DNA from: JABJOR01 sp965603075
Lineage (GTDB): Bacteria > Pseudomonadota > Alphaproteobacteria > Rhodospirillales > Casp-alpha2
Direction: 5' to 3'
Assembly: GCA_965603075.1 (NCBI GenBank)
Contig: CBFDBO010000003.1
Location: 146,080-210,079, forward strand
DNA length: 64,000 bases
Position numbers and translations under genes: made by a program. The stretch's first letter is position 1, and each line of letters starts with the position of its first letter. Positions 55,195 to 62,170 of this stretch are shown here, in pieces. The notes beneath the pieces are model-generated. The model saw only the letters and a list, made by a program, of their open reading frames with translations. It had not been told where the DNA came from and searched no databases.

Positions 55195-55695
55195 GTGAGC
55201 ACCAAAAAAACCTTATCAACAGATATGAAATGCGCTGTCTTTGGTGCCAATTGTTATTGGGGCGCGGAAGCGGCCTTTCGTAAAGTTGAGGGCGTTATTG
55301 ATACGGCAGTGGGCTTTATGGGTGATAGTTTGTGCAATTGCAGTATTCCAACATCCGATGATCACGCCAAAGAAATGGTCCAAGTTGAAGTCGTTAAAAT
55401 AGAATACGACTCTGCACAGGTTAGTTTCGATAGATTAATTGAAACATTTTGGTGTTGCCATAATTCGGTACATCCGGTGATAAGATCAGAAGATGGAAAA
55501 CCATCATTGGAACGCTCCGTGATCTTCGTCAGTTCAGAAACCGAACGAAAGATTGCAGAAGCCGCCAAAACAATAAACCCCAACCCCGTTACAACCAGCA
55601 TTGAAAGCATAGGACATTTCCACCGTGCCGATGAAAACGAGCAACGTTACCTTGAACGTAACGAAGGCGCTGTTTGTAAAATGAGTACTGAATAA
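55195..55695 (+). CDS. Divergent MsrA-like protein
   Basis: A 166-residue methionine-sulfoxide-reductase-A fold protein. The usual GCFWG is NCYWG, keeping the catalytic Cys20. The Glu of the GHAE region aligns with VQVEVV, but its Gly-His is lost, and the substrate-binding GTQYRS is replaced by SLERS, losing the Tyr. Extra cysteines occur (SLCNCS and FWCCHN). It probably has altered activity or specificity. It starts with GTG; ATG at 55225 is possible. It lies just upstream of a canonical msrA, likely a tandem duplicate that diverged. Confidence 0.8.
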   Translation: MSTKKTLSTDMKCAVFGANCYWGAEAAFRKVEGVIDTAVGFMGDSLCNCSIPTSDDHAKEMVQVEVVKIEYDSAQVSFDRLIETFWCCHNSVHPVIRSEDGKPSLERSVIFVSSETERKIAEAAKTINPNPVTTSIESIGHFHRADENEQRYLERNEGAVCKMSTE

Positions 55696-55767
55696 TCTTA
55701 ATGCCTTCTTGAATTAATCAAAATGATATCCATGTTCTCTGCATGGAAGTTAGAGGAATATCGCGAA

Positions 55768-56226
55768 ATGGAAAAAGCAACATTTGCCGCCGGATGTTTT
55801 TGGGGACCCGAAGTAACATTTGGCAACGTTAAGGGTGTTCAAACAACAACAGTCGGTTATATGGGCGGGGCTCTGGACAACCCGTCCTACCAAGATGTTT
55901 GCACCGGAGAAACAGGCCACGCTGAAGTGGTTCAAGTAAACTTTGATCCAAATATCGTATCCTACGATCAATTGTTATCGGTTTTCTGGGAATGCCATGA
56001 TCCTACGCAAGTGAATAAACAAGGTTACGATTTCGGGACCCAATATCGTTCCGCCATATTCTGCCATTCTGAGGATCAACAATTGCGGGCTGAAAAATCC
56101 CGGAATGCCATAAATGCGTCGGGCGTTTTACAGGGACCTATAGCCACAGAGATAACCCTAGCCCCACACTATTGGCTCGCTGAAGATTACCATCAGAAAT
56201 ATATTGATAAACGTAATCACCGATAA
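55768..56226 (+). CDS. msrA: Peptide methionine sulfoxide reductase MsrA
   Basis: MsrA reduces methionine-S-sulfoxide in proteins. The 152-residue product starts at the ATG with AGAGGA upstream; an earlier in-frame ATG at 55723 lacks similarity. The catalytic Cys10 is in AAGCFWGPE, with TGETGHAEVVQV and DFGTQYRSAIF following. No typical C-terminal resolving cysteine pair is present, so a Cys nearer the core or thioredoxin itself must resolve. It follows the divergent paralogue by 72 bases. Confidence 0.94.
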   Translation: MEKATFAAGCFWGPEVTFGNVKGVQTTTVGYMGGALDNPSYQDVCTGETGHAEVVQVNFDPNIVSYDQLLSVFWECHDPTQVNKQGYDFGTQYRSAIFCHSEDQQLRAEKSRNAINASGVLQGPIATEITLAPHYWLAEDYHQKYIDKRNHR

Positions 56227-56237
56227 CTTAAAAGACT

Positions 56238-56705
56238 TTATGTGCTAATTTCTAGACGCGGTCCTACTTCACTAAAACCTTGGGATAGGTAAAAATTTAC
56301 GGTTCGTTGCCAGCGTGGCACATCGGGGGCTCCAACCTCGAGAATACGCCATCCTTTGGAATGCCCAAACACCCTAGCTGCTTTTATGAAATCAGCCCCT
56401 AGGCCGCCTGAACGGTAGTCTGGGTCAATATAAAGTTCTGAGATTTCACCAAACAGACCTTTGGCATAAACCGCTGCACATTGATGCATTGTGCAAACAC
56501 CAATCGCTTTTCCGTGTTTATTATATGCTAATAGAGCATTGAGATAACCAGATGACATCAGGCTATTGGCGGCTTCTATATGATCTACTAATTGATCTTC
56601 ATAATGAGATTGGGGCATTAACTCGCATAACAGGGCGTTTACAAGTGTGCCAACAATATCTGAATCATTTGATGATGCTTCACGGATTGTATGTTTTGTT
56701 TTCAT
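56238..56705 (-). CDS. GNAT-family N-acetyltransferase
   Basis: A 155-residue acetyl-CoA-dependent transferase fold. Family marks are the YIDPDYRSGGLGADFIKAA acetyl-CoA-binding stretch at about 91-109 and the C-terminal FYLSQGFSEVGPRLEI. The acceptor is unknown. It converges with msrA (11-base gap). Confidence 0.88.
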   Translation of the reverse strand: MKTKHTIREASSNDSDIVGTLVNALLCELMPQSHYEDQLVDHIEAANSLMSSGYLNALLAYNKHGKAIGVCTMHQCAAVYAKGLFGEISELYIDPDYRSGGLGADFIKAARVFGHSKGWRILEVGAPDVPRWQRTVNFYLSQGFSEVGPRLEIST

Positions 56706-56765
56706 TCAATCAGTATGACAATTTATATTTTTTCGCCCAATACCACCAATGGTCTAGAGCAATCT

Positions 56766-57062
56766 CTATCGACAATTCATCAAAGCATCTTTACACGTCT
56801 GGATACAGGGTTTGTCAGCCTTACAAACTTTTTTGCAAGATTTATAGGTACCCATACAATCCAAATTTTGGCTCTGATTCATATCAACGTTTATTTTAGC
56901 GCAGCGTTGCTTGCAGACGCCTTTAGAACTTTCCCCTTCTTCAATTATACAATCGGCCATGCATTGTAATAAGTCATCATTTGATCCGGCCATCGAAAGG
57001 GTCGGTGCAAAAAGGGTATTGATTAGAAATAAAATCAAAATGGCATTTACAGAAAGTCGCAT
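56766..57062 (-). CDS. Secreted ten-cysteine protein with twin CX3C motifs
   Basis: A 98-residue protein. The start at 57062 gives a signal peptide (hydrophobic about 5-22, cleavage near LSMAG). The mature part of about 73 residues has ten cysteines at 34, 38, 50, 54, 69, 76, 80, 86, 90 and 97. The pattern is CX3C-X11-CX3C followed by C-X6-CX3C-X5-CX3C-X6-C. This suggests disulfide-linked helical hairpins in the periplasm, as in twin-CX3C small Tim proteins, though homology to those is not claimed. The residues between are charged and polar. I do not recognise the family. Confidence 0.7.
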   Translation of the reverse strand: MRLSVNAILILFLINTLFAPTLSMAGSNDDLLQCMADCIIEEGESSKGVCKQRCAKINVDMNQSQNLDCMGTYKSCKKVCKADKPCIQTCKDALMNCR

Positions 57063-57156
57063 GTGGGGTTCCTCTTCAGTCTGACTTCTACTGGTCATGG
57101 TGACGATAATAGCTTATTTTAACAACAATTAAAGTGTCAGCTATTCAGGAGCCACA

Positions 57157-57780
57157 ATGATTGATCTCTACACATGGTCCACCCCCAATGGTCGCAAGGC
57201 TTCCATCATGTTGGAGGAAGTTGGTCTTCCCTATAAAGTACATGCCATTGATATTGGGGCCGGGGATCAATTTGATCCTGATTTTTTGAAAATAAGCCCG
57301 AATAACAAAATCCCTGCAATCTTAGATCATGACGGCCCGGATGGAGAGCCAATTTCGATCTTTGAATCCGGTGCGATCTTGATATATCTGGCTGAAAAAA
57401 CCGCCAGCCCGTTGCTTCCCACTGAAACAATAGCCCGACTGCGGGTTATGGAATGGCTGATGTTTCAAATGGGCAATGTCGGTCCCATGTTTGGGCAAAC
57501 CCATCACTTCCTGCGTTTTGCTAAAGAAGATATTCCCTATGCAAAAAACCGTTATAAAACTGAAACCCATCGTCTGTATGGAGTTATGGATAAAAGGTTG
57601 AGCGAAGTGGACTATCTCGCCGGAGACGACTATTCCATAGCCGATGTGGCAACCTACCCATGGGCCATGCGATGGGAATGGCATGAGATTGATCTGGCAG
57701 ATAAATTTCCCAAGGTTTGGGATTGGATGAGCCGAATAAGCGACCGCCCCGCCGTTAAGCGCGGTTTTGATGTCGTATAA
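57157..57780 (+). CDS. Glutathione S-transferase family protein (YfcG-like)
   Basis: A 207-residue GST: thioredoxin-like N-terminus with TWSTPNGRKASIML (the Thr-Pro-Asn-Gly of YfcG/Ure2-type disulfide reductases), SPNNKIPAIL, and a helical C-terminal domain (FGQTHHFLRFAKEDIPYA). YfcG-like enzymes reduce disulfides with glutathione. A good AGGAG site precedes the ATG. The YbaK-like gene follows 33 bases downstream, probably in the same unit. Confidence 0.92.
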   Translation: MIDLYTWSTPNGRKASIMLEEVGLPYKVHAIDIGAGDQFDPDFLKISPNNKIPAILDHDGPDGEPISIFESGAILIYLAEKTASPLLPTETIARLRVMEWLMFQMGNVGPMFGQTHHFLRFAKEDIPYAKNRYKTETHRLYGVMDKRLSEVDYLAGDDYSIADVATYPWAMRWEWHEIDLADKFPKVWDWMSRISDRPAVKRGFDVV

Positions 57781-57813
57781 GGGTGCGAGGTAGCGCCGTG
57801 AGGATAATAAACA

Positions 57814-58329
57814 ATGACTGAGCTAGAAACCAAAAGTGGTAATCTTGAAAAGCAAAGTGTTAGACGCGTTCGACAGTTTTTGTTGGACGCAGGATATGGT
57901 GATCCCGTCATCGAACTCTCAGAAACCGCCAGAAGCGCTCAGGACGCCGCTACATCGGTCGGGACAGAGCTTGGCTCCATTGTTAAGTCACTGACGTTTA
58001 TGATCGGGGATGTGATGATTATGGCATTGGTGGCTGGGGACCATTCATGTGTAACAACGAACCTTGCTCGCGCACTAAACTTAGAGGGCGATGCCATCCG
58101 CCCGGATGCCGATCGGGTCAAAAGCACCACAGGATATTCGATTGGTGGCGTTCCCCCCGTGGCCTCTAAAACACCCCTGCCGTTGGTTATAGACCATAGC
58201 TTAAAACGCTTTGAGACCGTCTATGCCGCCGCCGGGCATCCCCATTGTATATTTCCCATCGCACCAAAGGATTTAAGCCGTTTAACCGGCGGAATCATCT
58301 CCTATAATATCGCGAAACCCATGCAATAA
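57814..58329 (+). CDS. YbaK/ProX-type aminoacyl-tRNA deacylase
   Basis: A 171-residue protein of the YbaK/ProRS editing-domain family that hydrolyses mischarged aminoacyl-tRNA. Marks are TARSAQDAATSVGTELGSI, VKSLTFMIGD and STTGYSIGGVPPV. A GAGGA ribosome site lies upstream. The exact tRNA specificity (Cys-, Ala- or Pro-type) cannot be read. It is downstream of the GST gene. Confidence 0.9.
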   Translation: MTELETKSGNLEKQSVRRVRQFLLDAGYGDPVIELSETARSAQDAATSVGTELGSIVKSLTFMIGDVMIMALVAGDHSCVTTNLARALNLEGDAIRPDADRVKSTTGYSIGGVPPVASKTPLPLVIDHSLKRFETVYAAAGHPHCIFPIAPKDLSRLTGGIISYNIAKPMQ

Positions 58330-58665
58330 GCCAAAAAATAAAATTAGACGATTAATTGCCTCGTTGCTGCCTAAGTCTTCATTCGAGAATCCTTTAAAGA
58401 TACAATTGTTTGCTTTATACCTTTAATTTATGGGCTTAGCCCCTGTCAGAATTGAAGGTAGATTAATTATTTTAGAGGGATAAAAGGTGCTTGCCCCTGC
58501 AATCGTGGCAGTGTAAAACCGCTTCATCAACAGGCAAAATCTACTGTGAATTCTACAAAATGGATTTGAAAAGTTGACCATGTTTGATGACGTTTTACGG
58601 TGAACTTTATTGTGAACTGTAAAATAAGGGTTTTTAGCACCCCCTAAGTCATTGAAAACAAATAC
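58330..58665. other. Intergenic region before tRNA-Ser
   Basis: No supported gene in these 336 bases. It must hold the tRNA promoter, but I could not fix a convincing one. A short reading frame on the minus strand around 58480-58545 contains a CHDC-type pair and may be a decayed gene end. The last 21 bases contain the left arm of the inverted repeat at 58645-58655. Confidence 0.4.
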
Positions 58666-58782
58666 GGACAGGTGACTGAGTGGCCGAAAGTAGTGGATTG
58701 CTAATCCGCCGTACTCCTACCGGGGTACCGAGGGTTCGAATCCCTCCCTGTCCGCCATTTAAATTTTAAAATCAATGACTTA
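58645..58782. repeat. 11-bp inverted repeat bracketing tRNA-Ser
   Basis: TAAGTCATTGA at 58645-58655 and its exact reverse complement TCAATGACTTA at 58772-58782 flank the tRNA, 10 bases before its 5' end and 14 bases after its CCA. The right arm overlaps the stop codon of the terminase relic. Confidence 0.45.
58666..58757 (+). tRNA. tRNA-Ser (GCU anticodon)
   Basis: A class II tRNA of 92 bases including encoded CCA. The acceptor GGACAGG pairs with CCTGTCC (discriminator G). The anticodon stem GTGGA/TCCGC encloses loop TTGCTAA, giving anticodon GCT, which reads AGC/AGU serine codons. The long variable arm GTACTCC/GGGGTAC is typical of tRNA-Ser. The T arm GAGGG-TTCGAAT-CCCTC is perfect. tRNA-Ser genes are common phage integration sites; no duplicate of its 3' end is found in the window. 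Confidence 0.97.
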
Positions 58783-59301
58783 ACCGATGAAATGCAGCTT
58801 AGGCCATGTTTCTGCCCATGTTTGGTCTGATGCATAAAAATTGCTTATGGGTAAAAATATTAGCTGTAGATAAACTAAATCGATCAACTGGTCCATTGGC
58901 TTTGATTTTAGCTCTTCTTCCAATTCCGTTAATAGACCAATAAAAGAACTGGTGTGTTTTGCTTCAGATTTATCGACGATAAGTCCATGAAGTTTTGCTT
59001 CGGCCATGATGGCACTAACAGCTGCACTAGCCCCTTTATCATCCTTCATAGCAATACAGGCCGCATCCAGCTCAGCTGTTAGATTGTCTACGGTGACCTC
59101 ATGGCGGGTTTGTTGCCCTCGCTGTAGTTGATCCAACCTGTAGGTAATCTTTGGGTTGTTCATTAGTTCATATGCACAGTGGTGAATTGAGCTGCTTTTC
59201 ATCTTCTGGGTATCATATGATTGACGGTATGCTTCGCTAGCATTACCGGTTTCAATATATGCCTAGCAGAAGGTTTCTTGTTTTGGGGTTAAGTAAGCCA
59301 T
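58780..59301 (-). pseudogene. Phage terminase small subunit relic with in-frame amber codon
   Basis: Read from ATG 59301 the frame gives MAYLTPKQETFC, an amber TAG at 59265-59263, then AYIETGNASEAYRQSYDTQK and onward to 58780. The LTPKQExFCxAYIETGNASEAYR pattern, and later DNLTAELDAACIAMKDDKGA and AEAKLHGLIVDK, are typical of Terminase_2-type small subunits, which recognise packaging DNA. The amber replaces what is usually Leu, a single-base change. Downstream initiation at ATG 59202 would lack most of the N-terminal helix-turn-helix. No large subunit or other phage gene is adjacent, so this is a prophage remnant beside tRNA-Ser. Confidence 0.8.
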
Positions 59302-59311
59302 TTGTAATATT

Positions 59312-59353
59312 CCGCATAAATATGTTACGGGGTATTATGTTACCGCATAAATA
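59312..59353. repeat. Direct repeats upstream of the terminase relic
   Basis: CCGCATAAATA occurs at 59312-59322 and 59343-59353 (31-base period). Between them ATGTTAC occurs twice. The block lies immediately upstream of the relic start, where a phage packaging or regulatory site would be. Confidence 0.4.
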
Positions 59354-59452
59354 CTTATTCAGCAATTGCCGTAATAATTATACCTGGAGAAAAATATGTT
59401 CGCTTTAATTGCATATGCAGACATCATATTGGGTTAGTTTTTTCGCCCGTTT

Positions 59453-59477
59453 TGACCCTGAGCAGACCTTTGGGTCA
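59453..59477. repeat. Dispersed non-coding repeat, copy 1
   Basis: TGACCC-TGAGCAGACCTTT-GGGTCA, a 6-bp hairpin carrying the GCAGAC word. The same words (TTTTGACCC, GCAGAC/GTCTGC, GCTTATG) recur at 60415-60605 and 63936-64000. Confidence 0.55.
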
Positions 59478-59501
59478 GGTAACGAATTGCAATTTTAATT
59501 G

Positions 59502-60287
59502 TTATTCAATCCCGGTGCCAGAGACGATCATATAAACACCAGCGAATACGAATAGTCCTTCGATCCCGTGCAGGGTAATCGCGAACCAGATGCTTTTAAA
59601 ACGCCGTGACGTCCATGTGTAAGCAAGAGAACTGATCGCAATCTTAATAATGTTTTGAGGTTTATGGAGGTGGTAAAGCCCGAACAAAGCAGCGTTCGCA
59701 ACCCAGTTCCATTTGCCAAAAACACCCCGCATTTTGGGCAAAAGAATGCCGCGAAACAATAGCTCTTCGCCGAGGAAGTAGTTAAAGATATTGCTCAATA
59801 CCGCGACCCCTAACAACCACCACGCGCCGACCAGTTCAGGGCCAGCTAATTTGCTCATGTCGGTGCCATCAAGATCAGCGAGGGCGGGAAACATTGTTAA
59901 CAAAATTTGGTCGAGGTAACCGCCTATGGGGCTCATTTCGAAAATCAGGATGAAGATGAGGGCCGGGATCAACCAGAAAAACAATTTGTAACTTTTCTGG
60001 CCGGTATTGGGATTGCTAGGTTTGTTCAGCCAGATGCGGTTTTTGATGTTGGTCCAGGTGAAGCTGTCGAGTTCGCTGTGGAGCAGGAACATTGAAACCA
60101 CGAACTGCCATACCATACCGGCGATAGCGACATACCAGATCAGAAGGCCCGGATTGACACCAGTCAACGGGATCAGAGCTGGTGCGATAAAAAAGACGAG
60201 TACCGGCATCGGTAGTGCGACAATAGCCCAAATCGTCAGTATCTTTATCAGGCTGTATTGTTTGTCGTCGGTGTGTTGAATTTGCAT
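59502..60287 (-). CDS. CPBP-family intramembrane metalloprotease-like protein
   Basis: A multi-helix membrane protein of about 261 residues. The CPBP/ABI signature is EELLFRG (EExxxR) followed by FGLYHLH with the motif-2 histidine. Family members include Rce1-type CAAX proteases and bacteriocin-immunity proteins. The start is taken at ATG 60287; a TTG at 60329 is in frame, and neither has a clear ribosome site. It lies alone in an accessory region between non-coding repeats. Substrate unknown. Confidence 0.85.
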   Translation of the reverse strand: MQIQHTDDKQYSLIKILTIWAIVALPMPVLVFFIAPALIPLTGVNPGLLIWYVAIAGMVWQFVVSMFLLHSELDSFTWTNIKNRIWLNKPSNPNTGQKSYKLFFWLIPALIFILIFEMSPIGGYLDQILLTMFPALADLDGTDMSKLAGPELVGAWWLLGVAVLSNIFNYFLGEELLFRGILLPKMRGVFGKWNWVANAALFGLYHLHKPQNIIKIAISSLAYTWTSRRFKSIWFAITLHGIEGLFVFAGVYMIVSGTGIE

Positions 60288-60414
60288 TTCAAAACCATAT
60301 TGTTTATTTCGATAGTTGAATACAAACAATACATTTACAATAAAATATATCTACATAAATTCTGTAATGCTCCATGAATCGTAAGAAATTAACATTACGA
60401 CTAGAGAAAAAATT

Positions 60415-60605
60415 AGTTTGGGGTAATGTCTGCTTATGGATATTAGCGGAAGTGTTTAAGACCTCCAAAAAGATCTGCTTATGGAGAGTAATGCAGACAT
60501 TCTCAGCATAAAATCCAAAATCACTAATCTGATGTCCGCTTTTAGGGGGTGAAGCGGAAGTTAGTACAGGGCACTGTTTACTTCTGTTTTTGACCCTAGT
60601 GAGAT
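60415..60605. repeat. Dispersed non-coding repeat cluster, copy 2
   Basis: This stretch within the 310-base gap 60330-60639 has repeated GTCTGC, TCTGCTTATG, GCGGAAGT, GCAGACAT and TTTTTGACCC words. A TCTGC/GCAGA hairpin lies at 60474-60497. It resembles the widespread intergenic repeats of alphaproteobacteria that are often mis-called as short ORFs. A 107-codon frame across it on the minus strand is such an artefact in my view. Confidence 0.6.
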
Positions 60606-60639
60606 ATTTATTACCTTCATGGCTCATGTCGTTTCGAAG

Positions 60640-62145
60640 TTATAAAGGTAATTTATAATTAGGGTGCTCTGGACATTCAGGATCAAGAGGATAAATAGGG
60701 CGGCGAACATTCTTGAACGTAAACAGGTTATTGTCACTACTGGTAACACCGACCCCGTTACAGGGAATTTCATGACGTGCAATGGCTTGAAATCCTGCAC
60801 GATAATGAATTCGTGACTTTAAAATAAGATAGCGTTTGGTAGTGGGTTCAATGCCAATACTGCGAAAACACCCAAGATCATACGGCTCTGTATGGTTGGA
60901 ACATACCACGATCTGCACCTTACCAGTATCAAGAACCGCCGTCTTGCCCATGGATGTGGTGGTACCCCGACCCATGGGAACCGAAATAACAAAATCACCA
61001 TCCGTAATCGCGCGTACTTTTCCTCGCAATCGTAATGGATCTCCATTCAGGCCGATTTCAGGCATGTCCACCTTACCGCCAAGATCAATTGTAATCTCGC
61101 TACCAACACCGGCAGCTTCCAATTCACGCACGGCGGCAGGATCACAAATACCGAACATGACCACGTCCTCAAGTCCTTGATCAATGACTTCTTTCAACAC
61201 AGCCACAGTATCCTGCGTTCCGCCGGACGCTGAGTTATCTGCGTGATCAAGTAAAATAACCGGTCCCTCAGTGATTTGTTTGGCGCGTGCAATGGTTTCG
61301 CCGAGCGGTTCGGAATGGAATATCCATTCTTCCTTCTGCTGCCAGGCTTCACTCAGCATACGATTACATGCTGCTTCTGCAGCAGCGAGATCATTGTCTG
61401 TTACCACAACGACGGACAGTCCCGCATCGTGAATATCAGCCAACGGGAATCCGCCGAATACGCTCGCCGCTAACAGGCCATTTGCCTCTTCCTGACGTGC
61501 CATATCGATCATTGGCCCCATGGGATGGTCGTCGTGCCCCATGCGCAGGGTTTGCGCAAGGATCGGACGCTGCCCCCAGGCCATGACAGGCTTTACTTCA
61601 CCTTTTAGAGCACGGACCATGATACGGCCCGCGTGCTCACCTGCTTCATACATATCTATATGGGGGTAGGTTTTGTAGCCCACGAGAACGCTACAATTGT
61701 CGACGATTTCCTGCGTGATATTCGCGTGCAAATCAAAGCTCACAGCAATGGGTAAGTCAGGTGCTAGGTTCCGGATGCGTCGAAGCAATGTGCCTTCACC
61801 ATCATCCGTCATTTCAGAAACCATAGCCCCGTGCAAGTCAAGAAAACAGACATCACACCCAGCTATAATCGCCTCACAGATTGCATCACACATGGCATTA
61901 TAGGCTTGGGTGTCAACAAGCCCACTGGGCGCGGCATTACCAGCAATGGGCGTCACAATGTCCATGCCCTCGGCGTCGGCAACATCAAGGAACCCACCAA
62001 TACCGGTCCCTGTTCCCTTGAATTGTCGATACACAGCCTCGCCTGTGGGAACATCGGGATTACCAAACCGTGACAAGGGTGTCAAAACCGGAGAAAAAGT
62101 ATTTGTTTCATGTTCCATCATGGCGACTACAGCGCGTAATGTCAT
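60640..62145 (-). CDS. M81-family metallopeptidase (microcystinase C / MlrC-like)
   Basis: A 501-residue member of the MlrC family. MlrC of sphingomonads cleaves the linear tetrapeptide of microcystin. Candidate metal ligands are in MMEHETNTFSP (Glu11, His12), SFDLHAN (Asp138, His140) and YPHIDMYEAGEHAG (His162). A C-terminal MlrC domain has GRGTTTSMGKTAVL. M81 proteins are common and most are not microcystin-specific, so the real substrate is an unusual peptide or amide. The aminotransferase gene ends 25 bases upstream, indicating one operon. Confidence 0.9.
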   Translation of the reverse strand: MTLRAVVAMMEHETNTFSPVLTPLSRFGNPDVPTGEAVYRQFKGTGTGIGGFLDVADAEGMDIVTPIAGNAAPSGLVDTQAYNAMCDAICEAIIAGCDVCFLDLHGAMVSEMTDDGEGTLLRRIRNLAPDLPIAVSFDLHANITQEIVDNCSVLVGYKTYPHIDMYEAGEHAGRIMVRALKGEVKPVMAWGQRPILAQTLRMGHDDHPMGPMIDMARQEEANGLLAASVFGGFPLADIHDAGLSVVVVTDNDLAAAEAACNRMLSEAWQQKEEWIFHSEPLGETIARAKQITEGPVILLDHADNSASGGTQDTVAVLKEVIDQGLEDVVMFGICDPAAVRELEAAGVGSEITIDLGGKVDMPEIGLNGDPLRLRGKVRAITDGDFVISVPMGRGTTTSMGKTAVLDTGKVQIVVCSNHTEPYDLGCFRSIGIEPTTKRYLILKSRIHYRAGFQAIARHEIPCNGVGVTSSDNNLFTFKNVRRPIYPLDPECPEHPNYKLPL

Positions 62146-62170
62146 AGTTAGATTCCTTCGGTTATAGCCG

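Noticed and set aside
58480..58545. Short minus-strand frame with a CHDC pair, a possible zinc-ribbon remnant
   Set aside because: It is only about 22 codons with a stop upstream and no family match.
60304..60627. A 107-codon minus-strand frame in the gap before the M81 gene
   Set aside because: It runs across the dispersed repeat, contains PPKSGHQISDFG-like words typical of mis-called repeat ORFs, and has no ribosome site.
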